From positions 1 to 17,679 of the forward strand of contig JAXFQS010000036.1 of the NCBI GenBank assembly GCA_034178815.1: a stretch of 17,679 nucleotides of DNA, read 5' to 3'. The notes beneath the pieces were generated by a model, which searched no databases, was not told the origin of the DNA, and saw only the letters and a list, made by a program, of their open reading frames with translations. Each line of letters starts with the position of its first letter. The stretch's first letter is position 1. The stretch comes from JAXFQS01 sp034178815 (GTDB lineage: Bacteria > Verrucomicrobiota > Kiritimatiellia > RFP12 > DVOR01). The position numbers were made by a program, and so were the translations under genes. Below, piece by piece: positions 8,036-14,920 of the stretch.

Positions 8036-8738
8036 GGCTGCACCCAGGTCTTGGTTCAAGCCGGATCGTCCTCAGGGTCATCTCCCAGGCGTTAAAGAGG
8101 TAAAGCCTGCCCAAAATGGATTGGTCGCCCATCAGGAGTTTCACGAGCAGGGTGACCTGCAAGGTGGCAATTTGAGAGACCAGCGGAGGCCAGATGCCTG
8201 AGGTCGCGACGCCTAGGCTCTCTGCGGGAGGCTGCGGGTAAAGACAGCGTAGGCAGGGTGAATTGGCTTGGGGGGCGACGGGCAGAACCATACCTTCGGC
8301 TCCTGCCACGCCGCCGTAGACATAGGGTACGCGGTTGCGGACGCACCAGTCGTTCAGGGCGAAGCGTGTCGGAACGGAATCGGTTGCGTCGAGTACGGCG
8401 CTGGAACCTCCCGCGAAGACGCCAATGTCCTCGATGCGTTCCTGGACGGTTTCGATTCGGCAGGCGGGATTGATTTCGCGCAGATGGCGGGCAGCGGCTA
8501 GGACTTTTGGTTGGCCGCAATCGCTCTGTAGGAAGAGGTGCTGCCGGTGCAGGTTATGCTCGGTGACGAGGTCGAAGTCTGCCAAGCGGATGGTGCCGAC
8601 ACCCATGCGAGCGAGCGTCTCCGCTTGCTGGGTTCCGAGTCCGCCGCAACCAATGATGGACACGGTAGCACGGGCGAGCGTGCGCTGTCCCGTTTCGCCG
8701 AAAGGGGGGAATTGGATTTGGCGGCAATAACGGTTCAT
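8025..8738 (-). CDS. ThiF/MoeB/HesA-family adenylyltransferase (E1-like)
   Basis: A 237-residue enzyme of the E1-like group that adenylates the C-terminal glycine of a small sulfur carrier (ThiS, MoaD or similar) for thiamine, molybdopterin or cysteine synthesis. The N-terminal RYCRQIQFPPFGETGQRTL and the nucleotide fold IIGCGGLG (28-35), DFDLVTEHNLHRQ (54-66) and DATDSVPTRFALND (117-130) are clear. One zinc-type CxxC is present at 162-165 (CLRC). The second, expected near the C-terminus, is not intact: only Cys233 in PGCSHGN remains. The region that holds the conserved cysteine in ThiF/MoeB reads GVATSGIWPP, without a cysteine. It lies 3 nt after the fumarase subunit gene and overlaps recD2. 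dxs in the same operon supplies DXP, a thiazole precursor, so a ThiF role is attractive. No thiS, thiG or moaD is nearby to prove it. Confidence 0.88.
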   Translation of the reverse strand: MNRYCRQIQFPPFGETGQRTLARATVSIIGCGGLGTQQAETLARMGVGTIRLADFDLVTEHNLHRQHLFLQSDCGQPKVLAAARHLREINPACRIETVQERIEDIGVFAGGSSAVLDATDSVPTRFALNDWCVRNRVPYVYGGVAGAEGMVLPVAPQANSPCLRCLYPQPPAESLGVATSGIWPPLVSQIATLQVTLLVKLLMGDQSILGRLYLFNAWEMTLRTIRLEPRPGCSHGN

Positions 8739-8741
8739 CGG

Positions 8742-9584
8742 CTATCCAATCCGAAAGATTCGGGTGCGCCGACGGGCCGCCCAGCAGAGATAGGCGATGG
8801 TGACGAAATAGGAGGCGGGGAGGCGAGGGAGTGCGGTGATGCGAATGTCGGTCAAGGTCACTTTTCCGCCCAGACCCATGGGGCCGATGCCAAGGGAGTT
8901 TGCCTCTTTAAGAAGGCGCATTTCGAACGCGGCCAAGTCTGGGTCGCTGGCGCGCTCGCCCTGTTGTCTGAGGAGTTGGCGCTTGGCGGCGGCGTAGCCC
9001 TCCGCGCGGTCTCCGCCGATACAGACGCCAAGGGCTCCCGGGGCGCACCCTTGCCCTTGTATGCGGTTGACGGCATCGAGAATGCACTTGCGGACGCCGT
9101 CGAGATTGCGGTTGGCCTTGAGGGTGGAGTCGGGCAGTGTGTATTGGCAACTCATGTTTTCGCTGCCCCCGCCTTTCATCAGCAAGGTGACCTCGGAGGT
9201 TCCTTGGTCATTGAAGTCGAAGTGCAAGACAGGCGCGTGCGGGGCGAGCACATTGTCGTTGATGGAACGCCCGGAAAGAGTCTCGATGGTATTGTTCCGG
9301 AGCCAGCCGTTTGCGGTTGCCTCTCGAACGGCTTCTCGCGCGGCTTGGGCTATGGGGAGTACTTTTGTGCCGTCGGGGAGATTGAAGAAGAACGAGAGGG
9401 TGCCTGTGTCTTGGCAGATGGGGCGGTCGCCTTGGCGGGCGATGGCGACATTCCTGCAAATCTGCTCAAGGGTGGCTTGGGCGGGTGAGCCGTGTGCCTC
9501 GGAATCGGGCTGGAGAACGGCTTCGGATTCGGCGGGTAGGTCGCAGGATGTGTCGCGGATCAGGTCAAGGAGTTGGTTTCTCAT
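8742..9584 (-). CDS. Class I fumarate hydratase / tartrate dehydratase, alpha subunit
   Basis: A 280-residue protein matching the N-terminal half of the iron-sulfur class I fumarases (FumA-type; also TtdA). These hydrate fumarate to malate or dehydrate tartrate-like acids. The likely [4Fe-4S] ligands are Cys57 in ICQDTGT, Cys180 in GCAPGALG and Cys267 in YLCWAARR; their spacing fits the family. Other signatures are KGGGSENMS (137-145) and GPMGLGGKVT (234-243). The ATG at 9584 gives a family-typical N-terminus (MRNQLLDLI) and overlaps the dxs stop by 20 nt; an ATG at 9611 would add nine residues. In two-subunit enzymes the beta subunit gene usually follows directly, but here the next gene is the ThiF-like one and no beta subunit occurs in the window. 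Fumarate versus tartrate specificity cannot be decided. Confidence 0.9.
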   Translation of the reverse strand: MRNQLLDLIRDTSCDLPAESEAVLQPDSEAHGSPAQATLEQICRNVAIARQGDRPICQDTGTLSFFFNLPDGTKVLPIAQAAREAVREATANGWLRNNTIETLSGRSINDNVLAPHAPVLHFDFNDQGTSEVTLLMKGGGSENMSCQYTLPDSTLKANRNLDGVRKCILDAVNRIQGQGCAPGALGVCIGGDRAEGYAAAKRQLLRQQGERASDPDLAAFEMRLLKEANSLGIGPMGLGGKVTLTDIRITALPRLPASYFVTIAYLCWAARRRTRIFRIG

Positions 9585-11415
9585 ATTGGGCAATCCGGTG
9601 GGTGATGGCATCTGCGGTCAAGCCATATCGGTCGAAGAGTTCGTCGATCCCGCCTTGCGGGATGATGGTGTCTGGCCAGCCGATGCGTTCGACGGGAACA
9701 CGGTAGCCGGCGTCGGCGAGGGTTTCAAGCAGGGCGGAGCCGAAGCCGCCTTCGCGGGCTGCGTTTTCGAGGGTGACGAAGAGGGTTGCTCGCTGCGCCT
9801 GCTGGAGCAAAAGGGTCTTGTCGATGGGCTTGATGAAGCGGGGATTGACGATGGTTGCGCCTTGCGGCAAGCGGGCGGAGACCTTTTGCGCGAGGGGTAT
9901 CAAATCACCCAGAGCCCAGATATAGATGGTCGACTCGGAGGCGGCCTGGACGATGGCGGCTTTGCCCCACTCGACGGGCGTTGCTCCGGTGAGGATTTCC
10001 GCAGGCGGCTTGGTGCGCGGGTAGCGGATGGCGACGGGCCCCTGGTGGTTGATGGCGGTGCGCATCATTGCCTTGAGTTCAGCCCCGTCGGCGGGCTGGA
10101 GTAGGGCGATGTTGGGTAGACAGCGCAGCATGGCGATGTCGAATAATCCGTGGTGCGTCGGGCCGTCCGAACCGACGACTCCAGCACGGTCGACGCAGAA
10201 GAGCACGGGCAGGTTCTGCAGGCAAATGTCGTGCATCACGCAGTCGACGGCGCGTTGGAAGAAGGAGGCGTAGACCGCGAATACGGGGCGCATTCCGCCT
10301 GCCGCCAGCCCTCCGGCGAAGACGACTGCGTGTTCCTCGCAAATGCCGACATCGTGGAAGCGGGGGGCGTGGCGATAGGCAAAGATGTTCAGCCCCGTGC
10401 CTTCCGCCATAGCAGCCGTGATGGCGTGGAGTCTCGTATCTTTGTCAGCAAGGGCCGCCAATTCGGTGCCGACGATTTCCGAATAGCCCGGTTTGGGCGG
10501 CGGCAGCCCAGTCGCAGGATTGAAGGGGCCGACTCCGTGCCAATGCGTCGGATCCCGCTCGGCCGGCGGGTAGCCCTTGCCCTTCTGCGTATAGGCGTGA
10601 ATGAGAATCGGAGATTTGCACTCTTCCTTGGCGGAGGTTAGCGCCTCCACCATCCGCGGGATGCTATGACCGTCCACTGGTCCTACATACCGAACACCCG
10701 CTTCTTCAAAAAGAAGGTTCTTCAGCCAGAAACTTTTGAGATGCTGTTCGAGGCGGTGGTAGAAGGAGCGCAGCCCGGAAAGCCTCAGACGGTGTCCTGC
10801 CTCCTCCGCGCGCTGCTTGATGCGGTTGTACCGGACGGACGAGAGCAGGCGCCCGAGGTAGCGCGAAAAGGCTCCGACATTCTTGCTGATGGACATTTCG
10901 TTGTCATTGAGGATGACAATCAGACGGTCGGTCGCCGCCCGCAGATTGTTGAGCGCCTCAAGCGTGATGCCGTTGGAAAAAGAGGCATCCCCAATCACCG
11001 CGATGATATGGTTCCGCCCCGATTGGGCGTCACGCGCCGCCGCATAGCCAATCGCCGCCGAGAGCGTATTCCCCGCATGCCCCGCGATGAACGAATCGTA
11101 GGGCGACTCCTCCCGCTTGGTAAACCCCGACAGCCCATCCATCCTGCGAAGCGTGCCGAAACGCGCCCTCCGGCCAGTCAACAATTTCCAAGCATAGGTC
11201 TGGTGGCCTACATCCCACAGCACCTTGTCCTCGGGGAAGTCGAAGACCCACGCCAGCGCAAGGGTCAACTCCACCGCCCCGAGACTTGATGCCAGATGAC
11301 CGCCCGTCGACGAGACCGTTTCGATGATTTCGTGGCGCAGTTCAGATGCCAATTCGGGCAGCCGATCTATCGGTAGCCGCTTGACATCGGCAGGCGTTTG
11401 AATCTCCTCCAGCAT
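9565..11415 (-). CDS. dxs: 1-deoxy-D-xylulose-5-phosphate synthase
   Basis: A 616-residue thiamine diphosphate enzyme that condenses pyruvate and glyceraldehyde 3-phosphate to DXP, the entry step of the MEP isoprenoid pathway and a precursor for thiamine and pyridoxal phosphate. Signatures in order: SSTGGHLASSLGAVELTLAL with the conserved His, DVGHQTYAWKLLTGR, the ThDP motif IGDASFSNG through ILNDNEMSIS (the usual GDG is GDA here), the catalytic Glu in DVGICEEHAVVFAGG, DGPTHHGLFDIAMLR, and IRYPRTKPP before the transketolase C-terminal domain. Length is normal. The ATG is separated from the phosphofructokinase stop by a single base, so the two are almost certainly translationally coupled; both consume or supply glycolytic triose. 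The 3' end overlaps the fumarase subunit gene. Confidence 0.96.
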   Translation of the reverse strand: MLEEIQTPADVKRLPIDRLPELASELRHEIIETVSSTGGHLASSLGAVELTLALAWVFDFPEDKVLWDVGHQTYAWKLLTGRRARFGTLRRMDGLSGFTKREESPYDSFIAGHAGNTLSAAIGYAAARDAQSGRNHIIAVIGDASFSNGITLEALNNLRAATDRLIVILNDNEMSISKNVGAFSRYLGRLLSSVRYNRIKQRAEEAGHRLRLSGLRSFYHRLEQHLKSFWLKNLLFEEAGVRYVGPVDGHSIPRMVEALTSAKEECKSPILIHAYTQKGKGYPPAERDPTHWHGVGPFNPATGLPPPKPGYSEIVGTELAALADKDTRLHAITAAMAEGTGLNIFAYRHAPRFHDVGICEEHAVVFAGGLAAGGMRPVFAVYASFFQRAVDCVMHDICLQNLPVLFCVDRAGVVGSDGPTHHGLFDIAMLRCLPNIALLQPADGAELKAMMRTAINHQGPVAIRYPRTKPPAEILTGATPVEWGKAAIVQAASESTIYIWALGDLIPLAQKVSARLPQGATIVNPRFIKPIDKTLLLQQAQRATLFVTLENAAREGGFGSALLETLADAGYRVPVERIGWPDTIIPQGGIDELFDRYGLTADAITHRIAQYEKPTP

Positions 11416-11416
11416 T

Positions 11417-12703
11417 TCAGCGGTACGCCTGCGGCGTGTAGGAATCTAGGCGCTGCGGGGCAAAGATGGGTCGAAACCTGGTAAAACGCGGCAGTCCGCC
11501 TTCCATCGGCACAGGAACCGGTTCGCCTCCAATCAGCGGGCGGGCGTAGCGGAGGAAGTCATCCGTCACATCGATGCGATTGGGCGCGATCCACTCCTTA
11601 GGGAAAGCGCGCTCCGAGTTGGCCACCTCGCAGAGCGGGACCTTGCCGTACACCGCACGGTAGGTTTGCCCCGGCGCGCGCAGAATGGTAGCCATGAATC
11701 CATTCCCATCCTTTCGCGAAATCTCCACCGCGTAGCGCCCCGATTCGTAGGCTTCGCGTAAATCAATCCCCGAGACGGTAAAGATGTTGTGCCGCTGATC
11801 CGTACCCGGCGTCTGCCCCCTGGCCTTTCCGGTCGCCGCCAGACCGACTTTGTTGAGATGGCTGACAATCCTTTGCTGCACGGTCGTCCCGCTCGCCCCG
11901 AAATTCACATGCCCGAAAGCATCCCGAACTTCCCCAAGAGAGCCAACCTCGCACCCCTCGCCGACTACAACCAGGCATCGTTTGGAACGCTTGAGTTCGT
12001 CGTTGACAAGGTCAGCCATCTCCTCCAAGGATACATTTGCCTCGGGGAGATAGATTTGTAGCGGCAGCCTCCTTTCCGGGTCGGCAAGACGCACCGCTGC
12101 CGGGATGAATCCGATGCGCCTCCCCATTGCCTGCAGCACCAGTACGGGGTCGGCAGGGCAGGAGCCAGCATTCTCTTCATTGGCGCACAAGATATTCGAC
12201 GCCCAGTAGTGCGCGGTCGAGCCATAGCCTGGCGTGTGGTCGACCAGACGGAACGCGCTATCGCCCACATCATTGTCGATGGTCTTGGGAACTCCGGTTG
12301 CGACCAAATCAAGCCCTTCGCGCCGCGCCAACTCGGCAATTCGGTTTGCGGTGTCCATCGAATCGTTCCCGCCGGCGTAGAAGAACCAGCCGATGTCGTG
12401 CGCCTTGAGCACATCAATCACCCGTGCGAAGTCCTCCTTCTGTTCCGACTTGAGTTTGTAGCGGCAGGTTCCAATTGCCCCGGCGGCTGGGGTGGTTTCC
12501 AGCAGTCGGATTTCCGTCTCGTCCTGGGCGGACAAGTCGAGAAGTTCCTCTCTGAGAACGCCTTCGATGCCGTGCCAGGCACCATAGATGCGCCCATATA
12601 GATTGGGATAGTCCCGGCAGGCGTCGATCACCCCTCGAATGGAGTTGTTGATGACGGCGGAGGGACCGCCTGACTGGGCAACGAGCACATTTTTAGGTGG
12701 CAT
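11417..12703 (-). CDS. Phosphofructokinase family, predicted pyrophosphate-dependent
   Basis: A 428-residue PfkA-superfamily protein that phosphorylates fructose 6-phosphate. The N-terminal SGGPSAVINNSIRG (11-24), PKTIDND (139-145, with the catalytic Asp of TIDND) and MGRR (193-196) are intact. The donor-site motif reads GGNDS (111-115) instead of GGDGS. The Asp at the second position, paired with Lys140 in PKTIDND, is the combination associated with pyrophosphate use, which would make the reaction reversible and ATP-sparing. The call rests on these two residues, and some family members break the rule. It is first in the operon with dxs, the fumarase subunit, the ThiF-like gene and recD2. It diverges from a second phosphofructokinase gene 154 nt away. 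No strong Shine-Dalgarno precedes the ATG, which sits in a G/C-rich leader. Confidence 0.9.
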   Translation of the reverse strand: MPPKNVLVAQSGGPSAVINNSIRGVIDACRDYPNLYGRIYGAWHGIEGVLREELLDLSAQDETEIRLLETTPAAGAIGTCRYKLKSEQKEDFARVIDVLKAHDIGWFFYAGGNDSMDTANRIAELARREGLDLVATGVPKTIDNDVGDSAFRLVDHTPGYGSTAHYWASNILCANEENAGSCPADPVLVLQAMGRRIGFIPAAVRLADPERRLPLQIYLPEANVSLEEMADLVNDELKRSKRCLVVVGEGCEVGSLGEVRDAFGHVNFGASGTTVQQRIVSHLNKVGLAATGKARGQTPGTDQRHNIFTVSGIDLREAYESGRYAVEISRKDGNGFMATILRAPGQTYRAVYGKVPLCEVANSERAFPKEWIAPNRIDVTDDFLRYARPLIGGEPVPVPMEGGLPRFTRFRPIFAPQRLDSYTPQAYR

Positions 12704-12744
12704 GGGGGGCTCTTATAAGGGGCTCTGGGTGGGTTTCAAAACGC

Positions 12745-12760
12745 TGTTCATTATAGAACA
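12745..12760. repeat. Palindrome TGTTC-N6-GAACA centred on a -10 box
   Basis: TGTTC (12745-12749) and GAACA (12756-12760) are exact reverse complements. The six bases between them are the -10 hexamer of the leftward promoter. This is an ideal position for a repressor to block RNA polymerase. The half-sites are like those of LexA-type operators, but the spacer differs from the motifs I know. Confidence 0.55.
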
Positions 12761-12778
12761 CCGGCAGATTTTGCACAA
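12750..12778 (-). promoter_or_regulatory. Sigma-70-like promoter of the pfp-dxs-recD2 operon
   Basis: On the minus strand TTGTGC (plus coordinates 12773-12778), a 17-nt spacer and a perfect TATAAT (12750-12755) form a good promoter. The predicted start is near 12743, giving a leader of about 40 nt to the ATG at 12703. It is the only strong promoter I see for the five-gene leftward operon. Confidence 0.65.
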
Positions 12779-12797
12779 GCCCAAAGACCCCTTTTGC

Positions 12798-12825
12798 TTG
12801 AAATTCGGTCTAGATAATGTATACT
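12798..12825 (+). promoter_or_regulatory. Sigma-70-like promoter of the ATP-type phosphofructokinase operon
   Basis: TTGAAA (12798-12803), a 16-nt spacer and TATACT (12820-12825) match -35 and -10 boxes. The start point would be near 12832, giving a short leader with GGAGG at 12846-12850 and ATG at 12858. Its -35 box lies about 20 bp from the -35 box of the divergent promoter, so binding at one may affect the other. Confidence 0.6.
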
Positions 12826-12846
12826 TCTAGGCACGTCTAGATAATG
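12808..12846 (+). repeat. 12-nt direct repeat GTCTAGATAATG flanking the pfk start point
   Basis: Exact copies lie at 12808-12819 (inside the -35/-10 spacer) and 12835-12846 (just after the predicted start point), 27 nt apart. A third TCTAG occurs between them at 12826-12830. Placement on both sides of the -10 box looks like an operator pair, although a small local duplication is possible. Confidence 0.6.
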
Positions 12847-12857
12847 GAGGATACCTT

Positions 12858-14222
12858 ATGCCGACGCTTAGCCTTTACGAGCGGATTCTTCAGGAACCGG
12901 CGAAGTTCGACTTCAAGGTCCCGTTGCTGGGGCCCTGCAAGATTGATTCGCCGTTGCACCGCCACGACTTTATCAGCGATGACGCGGTCTCGCTGTTGAG
13001 CGTCCGAACCGACTTCAACCAGACCTCCCGGGAGAAGATTGGTCACGAGCCGGTGCTTGAGCGGGCGGGCGCGCATCGCCGCATTTTCCACGATCCCGCC
13101 TGGTCTCGGGCTGCCATCCTGACGGCTGGCGGTCTCTGCCCCGGTCTGAACCATGTCATCAAGGGATTGGTCGAAATCCTGACCTTCGACTACAACATCA
13201 AGACGATTTACGGCATTCGCTACGGCTACGCGGGGCTGAATCCGAAACTGGGCTATCCGCCGATGATGCTGAATCCCGATGTGGTGGATACGATTCACGA
13301 GACGGGCGGTACGATTCTCGGCTCGTCCCGCGGCCAGCAGGACACGGATTTGATTGTCGACACGCTGTGCCGGATGAACATCAATCTGCTCTTCTGCATT
13401 GGCGGCGACGGCTCTCTGCGGTGCGCCAAGGACATTGCCGAGGCCTGTTTGAAGCGCCGTCTGCCGATTAGCGTGGTGGGAATCCCGAAGACCATCGACA
13501 ATGACCTGAATTTCATCGGGCGCTCGTTCGGCTTCGAGACCTCCGTTGGAGAGGCGGTGCCGGTTATCAAATCGGCGCACACGGAGGCCAGAGGCGCTCC
13601 CAACGGTATCGGTCTGGTCAAGTTGATGGGGCGCGATTCGGGCTTCATCACGGCGTTTGCGACGCTGGCGAATCCGGTGGTGAACTTCTGCTTGGTGCCT
13701 GAAGTCAGTTTCGAGATGGATGGCCCGCACGGGCTTTTGTCCGCGCTCCAGCGCCGCTTTGCGACAGGCAAGGGGCACACGGTGATTGTCGTGGCGGAAG
13801 GCGCGGGGCAGAACCTGATGCAGTCGGCCGAGGAGCGGGATCCTTCGGGGAATATTCTCAAGAAGGACATCGGGGCCTATCTCAAGACCCGCATCACCCA
13901 CTACTTCCGCGAACTGAATATCAACAGCACGGTCAAGTACTTCGATCCGTCCTACACAATCCGGAGCGTCCCGGCGAAGGGCACGGATGCGATTCGTTGC
14001 TATCAGTTGGCGCGCATGGCCGTCCATGCAGCGATGGCGGGGCGGACGAATTGCGTGGTCGGGAATCTCAACGACGACTACACGCTGGTGCCGATTCCGC
14101 TGGCGACGATGGAGCGCAACAAGTTGGATCTCAATTCAGACTTGTGGCACGCGGTGTTGGATGCAACCGGCCAAGAGCGCTATTTCAACCCGGATCTGGC
14201 GGCCGGCGACGCGCTGCCGTGA
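12858..14222 (+). CDS. ATP-dependent 6-phosphofructokinase, plant/trypanosome-like long form
   Basis: A 454-residue phosphofructokinase with an N-terminal extension of about 85 residues before the core, as in the plant and trypanosomatid-like branch. Core motifs: ILTAGGLCPGLNHVIKG (87-103), GYAGLNPKLG (123-132), SSRGQQD (156-162), GGDGS (182-186), GIPKTIDNDLNFIG (208-221) and LMGRDSGFI. The Gly after Asp in GGDGS indicates ATP as donor even though PKTIDND has Lys; that same pairing occurs in ATP-using members of this branch. The start is supported by GGAGG 7 nt upstream and a promoter at 12798-12825. It diverges from the predicted pyrophosphate enzyme, so this cell probably has two glycolytic entry enzymes with different energy costs. 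It leads an operon with a LarE-like gene and dtd. Confidence 0.93.
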   Translation: MPTLSLYERILQEPAKFDFKVPLLGPCKIDSPLHRHDFISDDAVSLLSVRTDFNQTSREKIGHEPVLERAGAHRRIFHDPAWSRAAILTAGGLCPGLNHVIKGLVEILTFDYNIKTIYGIRYGYAGLNPKLGYPPMMLNPDVVDTIHETGGTILGSSRGQQDTDLIVDTLCRMNINLLFCIGGDGSLRCAKDIAEACLKRRLPISVVGIPKTIDNDLNFIGRSFGFETSVGEAVPVIKSAHTEARGAPNGIGLVKLMGRDSGFITAFATLANPVVNFCLVPEVSFEMDGPHGLLSALQRRFATGKGHTVIVVAEGAGQNLMQSAEERDPSGNILKKDIGAYLKTRITHYFRELNINSTVKYFDPSYTIRSVPAKGTDAIRCYQLARMAVHAAMAGRTNCVVGNLNDDYTLVPIPLATMERNKLDLNSDLWHAVLDATGQERYFNPDLAAGDALP

Positions 14223-14270
14223 GGCTTGATTGGCTGCCAGAAATGACCTCTGCGTAGCCATGCCCTGTTC

Positions 14271-14275
14271 AGGAG
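14271..14275 (+). promoter_or_regulatory. Shine-Dalgarno site favouring the GTG start of the LarE-like gene
   Basis: AGGAG lies 8 nt before GTG at 14284 and is the best ribosome site in the 61-nt gap after the phosphofructokinase gene. An ATG at 14260 has no site. A TTG at 14230 has a weak GAGG. Confidence 0.5.
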
Positions 14276-14283
14276 CCCCTGCC

Positions 14284-14916
14284 GTGGAACTTCTTGCTCG
14301 CCTTGGGTCGGTTGTCCCCGAGCCGAATATCTGCATTGCCTTCTCCGGAGGGATGGACAGCGCGGTTTTGGCGGCGGGCTGCGCGCGGCTGGGCAAGACG
14401 GTTCGCCTGCTACACGCGCAGACCTTCCTCCAAACCTCTCGCGAACGACGCATGGTGCAGTCCGTAGCGGAATGTCTCGGGGTGGCGTGCGAAGAAGTCG
14501 CAATCGATTTGTCGGGCGCCGACTTTCTTCTGAACCACACGCCGCGTCGTTGCTACCACTGCAAACGGCATCTGCTGGGGGCGCTTCTGGCCTGTGCCGG
14601 TGGAGCTCCTCTGCTGGAAGGAACGCAAGCTGACGACGACCTTTCGGATCGTCCGGGATTCCAAGCCGTTGAGGAGTTGGGCGTGCGTTCACCCTGGCTG
14701 GATGCAGGAATTGGAAAGCGTCTGATTCAGGCCGCCGCCGCCGCCTGGCAACTGCCTGTCGCCGGGCTGAGACCTTCCGCCTGCTTGGCCACGCGCATCC
14801 CATTCGAGACACCCGTGACGCCCGACCTCGCCCAAATCGTCGACCAGGCCGAAGAGGCAGCCCTGGCTCTGGAGCGCTTCGGCGATGTGCGTTTCCGCCT
14901 CGAAGTCCGGGGCTAA
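14284..14916 (+). CDS. LarE-like PP-loop ATP pyrophosphatase (sulfur transfer), short form
   Basis: About 210 residues with the GTG start; 220 or 228 if translation begins at ATG 14260 or TTG 14230. The PP-loop SGGMDS (21-26), RRCYHCK (88-94), EGTQADDDLSDRPG (112-125), LGVRSPWLDAGIGK (132-145) and SACLATRIPF (165-174) follow the LarE pattern. LarE adenylates the nickel-pincer precursor and gives up sulfur from a cysteine that probably corresponds to Cys167. The protein stops at LEVRG where typical LarE proteins continue for several tens of residues, so it lacks the usual C-terminal part. No frameshift rescues it, because the next 4 nt lead into dtd. larB, larC and a racemase are absent here, so the substrate may differ from the nickel-pincer pathway. 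Confidence 0.82.
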   Translation: MELLARLGSVVPEPNICIAFSGGMDSAVLAAGCARLGKTVRLLHAQTFLQTSRERRMVQSVAECLGVACEEVAIDLSGADFLLNHTPRRCYHCKRHLLGALLACAGGAPLLEGTQADDDLSDRPGFQAVEELGVRSPWLDAGIGKRLIQAAAAAWQLPVAGLRPSACLATRIPFETPVTPDLAQIVDQAEEAALALERFGDVRFRLEVRG

Positions 14917-14920
14917 TGCC

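Noticed and set aside
8036..8059. TTG start giving RecD2 eight more residues
   Set aside because: The ATG at 8035 gives a normal family start and a short overlap with the upstream stop.
8538..10104. Two long plus-strand open frames (316 and 347 codons) opposite the ThiF-like, fumarase and dxs genes
   Set aside because: They overlap each other in different frames and are antisense to three well-supported genes.
12837..14027. 396-codon minus-strand open frame inside the ATP-type phosphofructokinase gene
   Set aside because: Arg/His/Ala-rich shadow of a gene with intact catalytic motifs and its own promoter and ribosome site.
14885..14920. Upstream start for D-aminoacyl-tRNA deacylase
   Set aside because: It would overlap the LarE-like gene and add 12 residues absent from the family; GTG at 14921 gives the standard N-terminus.
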